A stretch of DNA of 64,000 nucleotides from Citrobacter amalonaticus (lineage in GTDB: Bacteria; Pseudomonadota; Gammaproteobacteria; Enterobacterales; Enterobacteriaceae). The translations under genes were made by a program, and so were the position numbers. Under the pieces are notes generated by a model. That model was not told the origin of the DNA and made no database searches. It was given only the letters and a program-made list of their open reading frames with translations. This document shows, piece after piece, positions 17,388 to 24,787 of this stretch (positions are counted from its first letter, which is position 1; the number at the start of each line of letters is the position of its first letter). Location: positions 1-64,000 of the forward strand of contig NZ_PQMB01000009.1 of NCBI RefSeq assembly GCF_002918555.1, read 5' to 3'.

Positions 17388-17990
17388 TTATATCTAATCT
17401 CCTTTATATTCCATCCCATTCATCATGACTGTGAGCAAGCGACTCAGGCCATGCATAACCTAATAGAAATATTGTAACTCAAGCAATAAATCATCTTAAA
17501 AAAGTATTTTAGAGCTTTCATCAAAATCAGATGAAATTTTATTTCATGTATAACGATATTAATAGAAAGCCTTAAATGAAGCATGGCAACTATTAATCAA
17601 CATCTTGGCTAAAGACTGTTTTCAGGTGTGCTTTCTAACTTGTCTAAATAGACTATAAAAAAAAAAGAAGGAAGAGAAATCGTTAGTAACGATCATTTCC
17701 TCTCATCATGATAGCTCATACCTATCAAACCACAAATAACGATCGAGGGAATCACTCAACAAGGGGGATTATCATTATTGTTATTAATAAATTTATCAGG
17801 TGCGCCGTAAAATCCGGGCCGAACCTTCCGGCTAAAAGCCCACTTGAATCGAAGCATGAGCTGCAAAAACAACTGTTCCGCACAATAGCCCAGCCAAACC
17901 GATTGATTTATATTAAAATTAGATACTTGCCTGAAAGGATGAATCGTCCGAAGAGAGTAGAGTCCGCGTACAGACCTGATCAAGTAGCGC
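17388..17990. other. AT-rich stretch without a supportable gene
   Basis: About 600 bp. Frames of up to 98 codons exist on both strands, but none has a recognisable product. The only structure noticed is a short palindrome ATCGTTA/TAACGAT at about 17687-17701. It separates the lysis cassette from the replication side and holds mixed remnants. Confidence 0.4.
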
Positions 17991-18325
17991 TTACTGATGG
18001 CTGATAATCAGCATACCCAATGGTCGACGCTGACATTCTTCAAGCAGCAGCGCCCAGATATCTCTTTGAATGGAAGAGTCGAGCTGGGCAGTAATTTCGT
18101 CAGCAATAAGAAAACGCGTGCGCGAAGTAAAGCGATTCGCGCCAGTTCACCACCAGAAAGCTGTCCGGGATGGCGAGTTAACCACTCAGGGTTGATATGA
18201 AGACGGGTAAGCATTTCCGCAGCAGGTTGCCAGACATCATGAACCGCATTGCCAGTGCTGCGTTGGGGATTAAAGGTTAATTCCGGATGCTGTGGCACTG
18301 TAGCCCGGCATAGCCGGTTGATCAA
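17991..18325 (-). pseudogene. Remnant of an oligopeptide/nickel-type ABC transporter ATPase
   Basis: The minus-strand frame shows a Q-loop-like part (VPQHPELTFNPQRSTG) and a perfect ABC signature (PGQLSGGELARIALLRA). It then shifts frame at about 18110-18120 into the Walker B part FLIADEITAQLDSSIQRDIW and the H-loop GMLIISH, where a TAA interrupts. The Walker A half is missing. Order and motifs match ATPases of the Dpp/Opp/Nik family. It is truncated and frameshifted, so it is a non-functional relic of transferred DNA. Confidence 0.75.
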
Positions 18326-18329
18326 TAGA

Positions 18330-19122
18330 AGATCGCTATTAACCCCCCTTCTTCCTGTAAAGCCATAACCCGCTATCAGATGGCTCTGGAGCCGATGTGC
18401 GCGGTCGGAGTGGTCACAACAAGGCGTAGCCGCAGTTGTGGCGTATCTCCGCGTTAGGGTCCCGTCAGGGGCGCTTACGAGCGTGTACTCAAATCTTACA
18501 GCAACACTACTGACAGCAATGAAGAACCATAGTTACAACATCCAGTATTAAAAGCGATGTTGTTCCCGGCCTTTGGCCGGGGCGGCGGCGCTTTTCAGTG
18601 CCGGGAGGGGCTGGGTGGTTGGGTGGGCACCGGTTTTTGGATAAATAAATTGAATGTTGTAACTAGTATTGCTGTTTTTTTGCCCGCCACGTAGAGGCGG
18701 GAGCTACCTTTGGTTTTTCCGAACCGGCGCGGACGTGAGTCCGCTGCAAGGGCGGGCATTCTGAGGAGCCTGTCCACAGGGCAGGCGATGAACAGGTTAT
18801 ATTTTTATAAGAGATAAAGATTATGTTTTTAAAAGAAGTACAGATCAGGGTTTTAAAGGAAACCACGCACTTTGAAATCAGGTCGCCTGGCGCTTTGTCA
18901 GCATCTCGGTTGTAAGTTTATGGAAAGGTCCCTTGCAGTTATTTGTGAGTAACTAAATTCAGCGACCGGAAATGGCTCCGGCGACAACATTTCTGTCCTT
19001 TCTGTCGGCAGGATGCGAGAAATTTTTGCGTGGGGAACGACTATTCTGCACAGAAAACAGGCAGTGGCTGGCAACAGACGTGCGGAATCCTCCGACTGAC
19101 GCCGGATTTATAATCTGGTGGG
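18330..19122. other. Region downstream of repA, probable replication origin side
   Basis: No gene is supported. In RepFIIA plasmids the origin lies just downstream of repA, which is read on the minus strand here, so oriR is expected in this stretch. A GC-rich inverted repeat CCCGGCC-ttt-GGCCGGG sits at 18565-18581, next to the GC-rich strings GGCGGCGGCG and GTGCCGGGAGGGG. I did not find a clean DnaA box; CTGTCCACA at about 18772 is a partial match. The origin assignment comes from the family layout, not from a proven site. Confidence 0.45.
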
Positions 19123-19992
19123 TTATATGGGGACGGTGGCCAGTCGCGTGTAGTTGTTGCCCCGCGACATCAGCATGCGTTCTTTCACGCGCCGCTGCAA
19201 CTCACGCTTCATGGCATCAAGACCGCCGGTAAAGCGTCCGCTGGCGTATTCCCGCGTCAGCTGCTGTTTCACCAGTGTCTCTATGTCCTTGCGGGTTCTG
19301 TCCGCATCACGCCGGGCACGGGCGCGCTTCAGTCCGTGCAGTTTACGTTCAGACTGGTAGCTGCGGAACCGTTCGCGCACAAACCGCCAGGCTTTCGCTA
19401 TCAGTTCATCCATCTCCAGCGGCTTCAGATTCTGCTTCTGACGCAGCTTATTTTCCCATTCGACGCGGCTACGGCGTGCGGCAACCACAGCCACGTCCGA
19501 GACGTCGAGTGCGGAAAACAGCGCCAGCGTGAAAGTAATGTCGGTCGGAATATTACAGCCAATCTGCGGGTCATATTCTGTCTGGTAGGTAATCAGCCCC
19601 AGCTCCGCCATAAACTTCAGCGCCCGTGTGGCACGGGTGATGGACAGATTGCCGCTTTTTGATTCTGTGGCCAGACCGCACTCGATGGCCAGATTGGTGA
19701 TGGAGCGCTGCACACGGTTGGCAAGAGGGTCATAGTGGAAGCACAACCCCTGCAGCAGCGCATCAATGGCACGACGACGCAGTACCGGCGGCATGCGATG
19801 ACGCTTCCCCAGCGACCGCATGAAGGCCACATGAACGGAAAAATCAAAACGGGACGTGAAGCCTTCGGCTTTCGCCATCAGCTTAAGACAGAACTTCAGC
19901 GTATCCTTTCCTTCACGCGGGGTGAATTCCGGACTGGGATTTCTGACCTGCTTATAGTGGAGGTCTTTTTTATCAGCCACACCCACCGACAC
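19123..19992 (-). CDS. repA: RepA, RepFIIA-type replication initiator
   Basis: 289 residues. It binds the plasmid origin and starts theta replication. The hallmark segments [53 protein letters not shown] and [19 protein letters not shown] identify an IncFII-family RepA. Its length is normal. The frame opens with GTG at 19992, and two further in-frame GTGs follow at 19986 and 19980. The start overlaps the end of a short upstream leader frame (stop at 19973), the arrangement by which repA translation is coupled to tap in R1. An antisense RNA is read across the leader from the other strand. I see no separate copB-like gene. Confidence 0.95.
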   Translation of the reverse strand: MSVGVADKKDLHYKQVRNPSPEFTPREGKDTLKFCLKLMAKAEGFTSRFDFSVHVAFMRSLGKRHRMPPVLRRRAIDALLQGLCFHYDPLANRVQRSITNLAIECGLATESKSGNLSITRATRALKFMAELGLITYQTEYDPQIGCNIPTDITFTLALFSALDVSDVAVVAARRSRVEWENKLRQKQNLKPLEMDELIAKAWRFVRERFRSYQSERKLHGLKRARARRDADRTRKDIETLVKQQLTREYASGRFTGGLDAMKRELQRRVKERMLMSRGNNYTRLATVPI

Positions 19993-20029
19993 TTATGGCG
20001 GTCTTTGGGTATTGTTTTATGAAATGCAT
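19973..20029 (-). CDS. tap-like repA leader peptide (18 codons)
   Basis: ATG at 20029 encodes [18 protein letters not shown] and its TGA overlaps the first codons of repA in another frame. In R1-type plasmids translation of such a leader opens the repA ribosome-binding site, and the antisense RNA blocks it. The call rests on position and overlap; the peptide itself is not conserved enough to recognise. Confidence 0.6.
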   Translation of the reverse strand: MHFIKQYPKTAISVGGCG

Positions 20030-20120
20030 GCGTTATAATCTCTCGCAGGCCACCGCCTGCTTTTGGACCCCCTGATATCTGTATCTTCCGCCAAGTTGAA
20101 CCAGATTTCGGGGGGTTTTT
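20012..20120 (+). ncRNA. copA: CopA/RNAI-like antisense RNA with its promoter
   Basis: A sigma70-type promoter TTGTTT (20012-20017), 16-bp spacer, TATAAT (20034-20039) points away from repA and would start an RNA near 20046. The RNA contains a stem-loop whose arms ACCCCCTGATATCTG and CAGATTTCGGGGGG flank a loop with TTCCGCCAAG, followed by TTTTT ending at 20120. The complement of that loop (CTTGGCGGAA) lies in the repA leader. This is the layout of the IncFII copy-number and incompatibility RNA, which pairs with repA mRNA and prevents leader translation. The transcript would be about 75 nt. Confidence 0.8.
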
Positions 20121-20571
20121 GCATTCAAGGCCCTGTGTTCCGGAGCCTCTTCCCTTGAGCATTTCAGGATATGCCCTATCCCTTCACGAAGCCCGGCCGA
20201 TAGCCGTTCTCCGTATTTGTCCGTTTTTGCGCTTAATAATCAACTGACATCGTAAATTGAGCGCAAGGTGCGTAAATCTTACCGTTTTTTTCCAGGCTTG
20301 CAACTAAAGGATCTTCAGGCCTCTGCATGGATCGCCTTTTTCATTTATGTAAAATCATGCCGGTTCCTGCACGCAAGGCATATCCCCCTTTCAGATTTCC
20401 TCCTTCGTTTGCACAATTAACCATATAATTAACATGTGTGATTATTAACAATTAATATTTATCGAATCAGAACAATTAGTTACGCGTGCTATCGGGTGAA
20501 ATATGTGACCGAAATCAAACTTCTGATACTTAACGCACGCAGAACATTTATCCGATATAGGTCTAACTTCC
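20121..20571. other. Intergenic stretch between the replication control region and the tra/pil leader
   Basis: No gene is supported. The repA promoter should lie here on the minus strand, but I could not choose a clear one. TTGCGCT (20227-20233) and AGCGCAA (20260-20266) form an inverted repeat that may be an operator. The rest is AT-rich. Confidence 0.35.
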
Positions 20572-20709
20572 GATCAAAAAGATCATGTTTACTTAATTTT
20601 CTGGTCGAACGATCTAATAAGATGATCTACATCAGAATATTATGCTACTAAACACACTCATTAATAATATTTAAGATCGACATTTCTTGTTTTATTAGAT
20701 CTTCCGATC
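20572..20709. promoter_or_regulatory. Cluster of seven GATC (Dam) sites upstream of traB
   Basis: GATC occurs at 20572, 20581, 20611, 20624, 20675, 20698 and 20706, seven times in 138 bp, where chance predicts fewer than one. The surroundings are AT-rich and contain no gene. Dam-site clusters in enterobacterial promoters can couple transcription to methylation state. Here one could act on the traB-traC-pil-tra transcript that starts downstream. Confidence 0.5.
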
Positions 20710-20926
20710 GTTTTTAATAAATATAGTAGTGAAAAACACTATTCAAATAAGAATACTCCGCCTTGTTCTTTTTTGTGTGTTTGATGCTGCTTAGACAAGA
20801 ATGTATTGAGTGATAGCGCTGGTAAGGATTTCAGCTCACCCCTTTGATTCCGGCGTTATCGTTTAGCACCTTCGCCTCCTGATTTACAGAATGATTCCCC
20901 CGGGGATCGGTTCGTGCGGAGCCTTC

Positions 20927-21472
20927 ATGAATATTGAACAATTAGAGCATTATCAATGGTTTTTAGCTCAATACATCACTGGAGGACGCCACAGAGAACA
21001 GCTGTTTGACTGGCTGACAGAGCAACACATCATACCGTGGACACCACTGACCATATCCCTGGTCAGACGTAGCGATAAGCAGCGCGGTTTTCGCAAGCGG
21101 ATAAACCCGGTTTTCCCCGGTTACTTTTTTCTTAAGGCAAATTTTGAAATTCACAACATCGCCAGTATTCGTTGCCACAGCGCGTTTTGTGACTTTGTCC
21201 ATGTCGGGAGAGCCATCGCTCCGGTACGACCGGGGATTGTAGAGGCGTTGATGAAAACCTGGCCAGACCCGACACTAAACAGTGCCGCACGTACTGAACT
21301 GGAAGCCGCGTCCGGCCTGTGCCTGAGCCAAAAACAATATGATTATTTGCTGAAACTCGATATGACGACGCACTCTGTATCGCGTATCACCATGTTGTAC
21401 GATTTGGTGTTTAACACTGCGGATACCGTTTTTTCTGACCTTCAGTCACCAGAGAACTCTGGAGCCATGTAG
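20927..21472 (+). CDS. traB: TraB-like NusG/RfaH-family transcription antiterminator
   Basis: 181 residues from the ATG at 20927 (GCGGAG upstream); a longer start at 20891 is less likely. The NGN domain is visible: YQWFLAQYITGGRHREQLFDW near the start, then RINPVFPGYFFLKANFEIHN (about residue 60) and SIRCHSAFCDFVHVG. There is no clear KOW ending. R64 TraB is a NusG homologue needed for transfer-gene expression, and proteins of this type let RNA polymerase pass terminators in long operons. It is the first gene of the pil/tra region, and a strong terminator follows it directly, which fits that role. Confidence 0.85.
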   Translation: MNIEQLEHYQWFLAQYITGGRHREQLFDWLTEQHIIPWTPLTISLVRRSDKQRGFRKRINPVFPGYFFLKANFEIHNIASIRCHSAFCDFVHVGRAIAPVRPGIVEALMKTWPDPTLNSAARTELEAASGLCLSQKQYDYLLKLDMTTHSVSRITMLYDLVFNTADTVFSDLQSPENSGAM

Positions 21473-21483
21473 CAGGTTCCTGT

Positions 21484-21509
21484 TGCCCCTCGTGCAGGGG
21501 CATTTTTTT
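21484..21509 (+). terminator. Intrinsic terminator between traB and traC
   Basis: TGCCCCT and AGGGGCA with a five-base loop, followed at once by seven T. It lies 12 bp after the traB stop and before traC and all downstream pil/tra genes, so readthrough would be needed unless another promoter exists. Confidence 0.85.
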
Positions 21510-21516
21510 CGTTTCC

Positions 21517-21620
21517 GGACTGATGCCTGACCGGCACCCTTCATGAACATCCCTGTTCTTCTGCCGCGTACTGTCATTCTCCAGCCCTGTTCCAGACAGC
21601 GGGTAAACAGGCATCAGTCC
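21517..21620 (+). promoter_or_regulatory. Long-range RNA dyad in the traC leader
   Basis: GGACTGATGCCTG (21517-21529) is perfectly complementary to CAGGCATCAGTCC (21608-21620), enclosing 78 nt that hold further short complementarities (CTGTT/AACAG). A 13-bp closing stem directly behind a terminator suggests a folded leader RNA. It also argues that traC starts at 21654 rather than at the ATG inside the dyad at 21543. Confidence 0.5.
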
Positions 21621-21653
21621 AGAACCGTTTCCTCTGTAAATCTGGTATCGCTT

Positions 21654-22310
21654 ATGCCCCAACAAGAAAACCCTGTTTCGCATCTACTGTGGTGCATGTT
21701 ACTGGCCCTGCGTTGCGCCCATAACGACACGCCCTTCACGTCCGAATCTGCAAGGAGAAAATTTCTGTCACAGTGGCTGACAGGTGCGCGTAAAGTACCG
21801 GCCTTTTCAGGTCTGGCCCGGGAGTTCACCTCCCTTCGCGAACTGCTTGGCAAAGATAAAAAACAACCAATCGACGGAATTTTAACGGCGCTCTGGCAAC
21901 AGTCAGTCCTGAGCGAACAGTGTGATTTTATCCGGCTGCGGGAGGCTAAAAATGCACTACATGGTAGCAGCTGGCGCAGCTGTCTGTGCCGTTTCCCTGA
22001 ACAAACCGTACCGGAAATCTTCACCAGGATGAAAACCCGGCAGAATCACTATATTCAGCTGACTCGAACGGAAGATACTTTTTTATCGACCGGCCAGATG
22101 AATGCCCCGCTGACCTTCCAGCTCGTGCTGAACAGACCATCCCATCAGTTCGAAGAGATTTTTCATCTGCATGGTTTTTCGGTGAAACCGGGGACTGAAA
22201 TTCAGACGGGGCATTCCACGCTACGTACGGTATATATCGGTATGCCATCACTGTCCGAAAACGTCTGGGGCGCAACCCCGGACGACCTGTGGACACCACT
22301 GTACCACTGA
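21654..22310 (+). CDS. traC: TraC-like transfer regulator
   Basis: 218 residues from the ATG at 21654 (MPQQENPVSHLLWCMLLALR). The frame is open back to an ATG at 21543, but that region forms an RNA dyad and its peptide looks unnatural. Neither start has a strong ribosome-binding site. No known domain is visible. The call rests on position: in R64, traB and traC sit together before the pil genes and both are needed for tra expression. The protein looks soluble, with no membrane segment or signal peptide. Confidence 0.6.
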   Translation: MPQQENPVSHLLWCMLLALRCAHNDTPFTSESARRKFLSQWLTGARKVPAFSGLAREFTSLRELLGKDKKQPIDGILTALWQQSVLSEQCDFIRLREAKNALHGSSWRSCLCRFPEQTVPEIFTRMKTRQNHYIQLTRTEDTFLSTGQMNAPLTFQLVLNRPSHQFEEIFHLHGFSVKPGTEIQTGHSTLRTVYIGMPSLSENVWGATPDDLWTPLYH

Positions 22311-22377
22311 CAAACTTTTCCCCCGCACTTAGCCCACTCCCTGTCTTTCTGCACGTTTCATTCTGATGGAGAACGCC

Positions 22378-22587
22378 ATGCCGGATATTTGTGATCATGC
22401 CAACGAAGAAATGGAATTTCTGAACCAGATTAAGTTCTCGCGTACACCTCCCCCAGTGCAGCCGTCAGCAACACATTGCTGTGACTGTGGAAACCCTATA
22501 CCCAAACTTCGCCGTGAGGCGCTACCGGGCGTCAGGCGATGTGTGGATTGCCAGGCCCTCCTGGAACATTTCATCCCACTAACATAA
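22378..22587 (+). CDS. Small DksA/TraR-type zinc-finger protein
   Basis: 69 residues from the ATG at 22378, which has GGAG six bases upstream; an ATG at 22366 is in frame. Cys34, Cys37, Cys55 and Cys58 (CDCGNPIP...RRCVDCQ) form the C4 zinc finger of the DksA/TraR family. A short N-terminal helix carries acidic residues. F-plasmid TraR and phage homologues of this size bind the RNA polymerase secondary channel and shift promoter choice without ppGpp. By analogy this one may favour plasmid promoters during transfer. It follows traC in the same direction. Confidence 0.8.
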   Translation: MPDICDHANEEMEFLNQIKFSRTPPPVQPSATHCCDCGNPIPKLRREALPGVRRCVDCQALLEHFIPLT

Positions 22588-22598
22588 GGAATTAAAAA

Positions 22599-22793
22599 AT
22601 GCAGCGTTGTTTCTCGCTCAAAAAGGAGCATGCACAGACCCTGGAATTTCAGGCTATTCGTTCAACCAACGACTGTAACACCCCGGTCAGTGCCCGTCAG
22701 GTACTGAGTGCCCTGGTGGAGCTATTGCCCTCGCTCGACAAGACACAGCTCAATGACACCATCACAAGGCTGAATCAGAGGAAAAGCTCATGA
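22599..22793 (+). CDS. Small protein of unknown function
   Basis: 64 residues with a good ribosome-binding site (TAAGGAATT). The middle contains SARQVLSALVELLPSLDKTQ, probably helical, and the end is basic. The family is not recognised. It overlaps the next gene by four bases (ATGA), so the two are translationally coupled. By place it corresponds to the traD-pilI stretch of R64-type plasmids. Confidence 0.6.
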   Translation: MQRCFSLKKEHAQTLEFQAIRSTNDCNTPVSARQVLSALVELLPSLDKTQLNDTITRLNQRKSS

Positions 22794-23296
22794 CTTCACT
22801 GATACCTGCTTCATCATGGTGCCGCTCCGCGCTGGTCATTCTCTCGCTATTTATGCTGACATCCTGCACAACCGCTCAACAGCGTCCACTTTCCGGTGCT
22901 GACAAGCCAGTCTGTGATATGCAAAAAGGTTTATGCGCATTTTCCTGGAAAATCTTTTTGGTCAGTGAACCTGAAATGCAGGGAACAGACGGTCAACTCT
23001 TTGCTTCCGGCCGCAGCGTCTATCCCGTAAACAAATTCACGGATATTCCCTTTGAGATAAACCACGGTGATCAGAATAAGTTTGCGGTGGTTTTTAACAC
23101 AGGCACTTCAGGCACGTCGACGTTCTCATTTGTCACCCTGTCTGGCGTAATACACAGGGGTAAATCCAGAATCGTCACATTCTCGCAAAAAATCAGCATA
23201 CGTCCAGGAAGAACCGGGAAAGTTCGCATCCCTGTCGGCGATGAAACCTTCATCATCGCTGTTACTGCCCCCACGTTCACTGACCACTCGCTGTAA
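22790..23296 (+). CDS. Lipoprotein of unknown function in the pilus operon
   Basis: 168 residues. The N-terminal signal peptide with lipobox LTSC (Cys26) predicts an outer- or inner-membrane lipoprotein. The rest is beta-rich, including NKFAVVFNTGTSGTSTFSFV and IVTFSQKISIRPGRTGKVRI, which suggests a compact beta-sandwich. No family is recognised. It occupies the pilI-pilK place before pilL in R64-type operons. Start overlap with the previous gene supports the chosen ATG. Confidence 0.65.
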   Translation: MTSLIPASSWCRSALVILSLFMLTSCTTAQQRPLSGADKPVCDMQKGLCAFSWKIFLVSEPEMQGTDGQLFASGRSVYPVNKFTDIPFEINHGDQNKFAVVFNTGTSGTSTFSFVTLSGVIHRGKSRIVTFSQKISIRPGRTGKVRIPVGDETFIIAVTAPTFTDHSL

Positions 23297-23373
23297 TCCC
23301 CGCCGCAGACCGCATCACACTCTCTTTCAGACCCGCGTGATGTCGTTTCAGCGCATCACACTATGGAGCCCCT

Positions 23374-24342
23374 ATGAAACAACACACTGTACCCGCTTTA
23401 GGGCTGTTGCTCAGTGGCTGCGCGGTGCAGGGTAATTCCCAGCCGGATGTGCCTGCCGATAATGTTGTCGACCAGATGATTGCGGTCAATACGCAGAATG
23501 TCAGTTTCGTTCAGCAACAACTGATCGCGGCACTGACACCCGTGTTACCCGCACCATCCCGCCCGGCCCCGTTGGTGTCATCCCCAAAAGCCATACCCCC
23601 GGTCCCTGCCCGGAAAACCGCTGCCATCCCGCCAGCAGCCCCCTCCGCTCGCTGGCCGGCGCTCACCATGACTGGCCTGCGTCCAGCCATGCCGGCACTG
23701 GCCGTGTCCGGGAAAGCACCCACCCTGCGTCAGGCACTGGCGAAGATTGTCCCTGCCGGCTGGACCATCCACTACGACATGGGGCTGAAGCCGGAGGTGA
23801 AACGCCCGCTGACCTGGCAGGGGAACGACCAGTGGCCCTACGTGCTTAACCGGTTGCTGACGCAGGAAAAAATGCGCGCCGAAATCAACTGGACGACACA
23901 AAAAGTCTCTGTATCGCAGGCCGGTACATCGGGCGTTCCTGCTGTATCCCCTCCGGCAGCGAAAGTGAAAACCACACCGGGTAAAAATCCCTTCACCGGG
24001 AGCGGGGTCAAAACCAGCACGGCTCCTGTGGCAATTAAAGTCAGTGTGGTTAAACCTCCGGCAGTCAGAGCGGTTATCTGGCAGGCCAGCGTGGGCTCCA
24101 CCCTCAAGGATACGTTACTGGAGTGGACGACCCGGGAGAATTGTACGCCAGGCGGCACCTGGAAGCTGGCATGGAATACCACCGTGAATTACCGCATTGA
24201 TGCCCCACTGGCGTTCAGTGGTTCATTCCGTAGCGCGATTAACGACCTGTTTATTCTGTACGGCACCGCATCCACCCCGCTTTATGCCGCGACACAGTCG
24301 GCACAGTGTGTGCTGCTGGTTGATGATAAGGAGCCGCGCTGA
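23374..24342 (+). CDS. pilL: PilL-like pilus lipoprotein
   Basis: 322 residues. Lipobox LLSGC puts the lipid on Cys16. A Pro/Ala-rich linker (about residues 50-110) leads to two related folded parts: LRQALAKIVPAGWTIHYDMG...WPYVLNRLLTQ (about 118-165) and LKDTLLEWTTRENCTPGGTW...FSGSFRSAINDLFILYG (about 245-300). The second matches the TcpQ-like C-terminal domain that helps secretin assembly. In R64, PilL is essential for the thin pilus. GGAG precedes the ATG, and the stop overlaps the pilM start (TGATG). Confidence 0.85.
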   Translation: MKQHTVPALGLLLSGCAVQGNSQPDVPADNVVDQMIAVNTQNVSFVQQQLIAALTPVLPAPSRPAPLVSSPKAIPPVPARKTAAIPPAAPSARWPALTMTGLRPAMPALAVSGKAPTLRQALAKIVPAGWTIHYDMGLKPEVKRPLTWQGNDQWPYVLNRLLTQEKMRAEINWTTQKVSVSQAGTSGVPAVSPPAAKVKTTPGKNPFTGSGVKTSTAPVAIKVSVVKPPAVRAVIWQASVGSTLKDTLLEWTTRENCTPGGTWKLAWNTTVNYRIDAPLAFSGSFRSAINDLFILYGTASTPLYAATQSAQCVLLVDDKEPR

Positions 24343-24773
24343 TGCCCCTGATATTTTATTTGCTGGGGATATTTGCTGTGGTGATTTATGGCGGTCAGCC
24401 GACGCCGTCAGGTCTGGCGAAAGCAGAGCAGAATATCCAGAACCAGCTGCCCCAGCAGGCACGACAGACGATTGCCTACGTCACTGCCCTCAATGACTGG
24501 CGGTATGACCACCCCATGCAGAACGGCACCATCACAGCCAGCCAGCTGGGTATCCCGTTTTCCATCCATCTAAAAAATCAGGTTGTCAGCAACCGTCTGT
24601 GGGTATGGCAACCGGCAAAACCGGGCCTGTTCAGCGCCCTGCTTGCCGAAAGCGGGCACTCCGCCCTGACGGGGCAGGTTCGGGGCCGCCGTCTGTTTGA
24701 TGCCACCAACACCGATATGCAGGTCACCGTGCCCGACACCATTCCGGACGGCAGCCTGGTCTGCCTCAATTAA
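24342..24773 (+). CDS. pilM: PilM-like pilus biogenesis protein
   Basis: 143 residues. One N-terminal membrane anchor (LIFYLLGIFAVVIYG) is followed by a periplasmic domain with NDWRYDHPMQNGTITASQLGI and VWQPAKPGLFSALLAESGHSA. Size, topology and place between pilL and pilN match R64 PilM, an essential thin-pilus protein of unclear mechanism. It starts within the pilL stop codon. Confidence 0.82.
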   Translation: MPLIFYLLGIFAVVIYGGQPTPSGLAKAEQNIQNQLPQQARQTIAYVTALNDWRYDHPMQNGTITASQLGIPFSIHLKNQVVSNRLWVWQPAKPGLFSALLAESGHSALTGQVRGRRLFDATNTDMQVTVPDTIPDGSLVCLN

Positions 24774-24787
24774 ACAAGAGAACTCCA

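Noticed and set aside
17708-18004. 98-codon frame on the plus strand
   Set aside because: No recognisable domain or good ribosome-binding site; it overlaps the ABC remnant region, and the opposite strand is also open by chance.
18565-18581. GC-rich inverted repeat as the repA terminator
   Set aside because: No U-run on the minus strand and too far from the repA stop; left as part of the presumed origin side.
20715-20926. ops/JUMPstart element for the NusG-like TraB
   Set aside because: No GGCGGTAG-type element was found in the leader; specificity of this TraB may differ.
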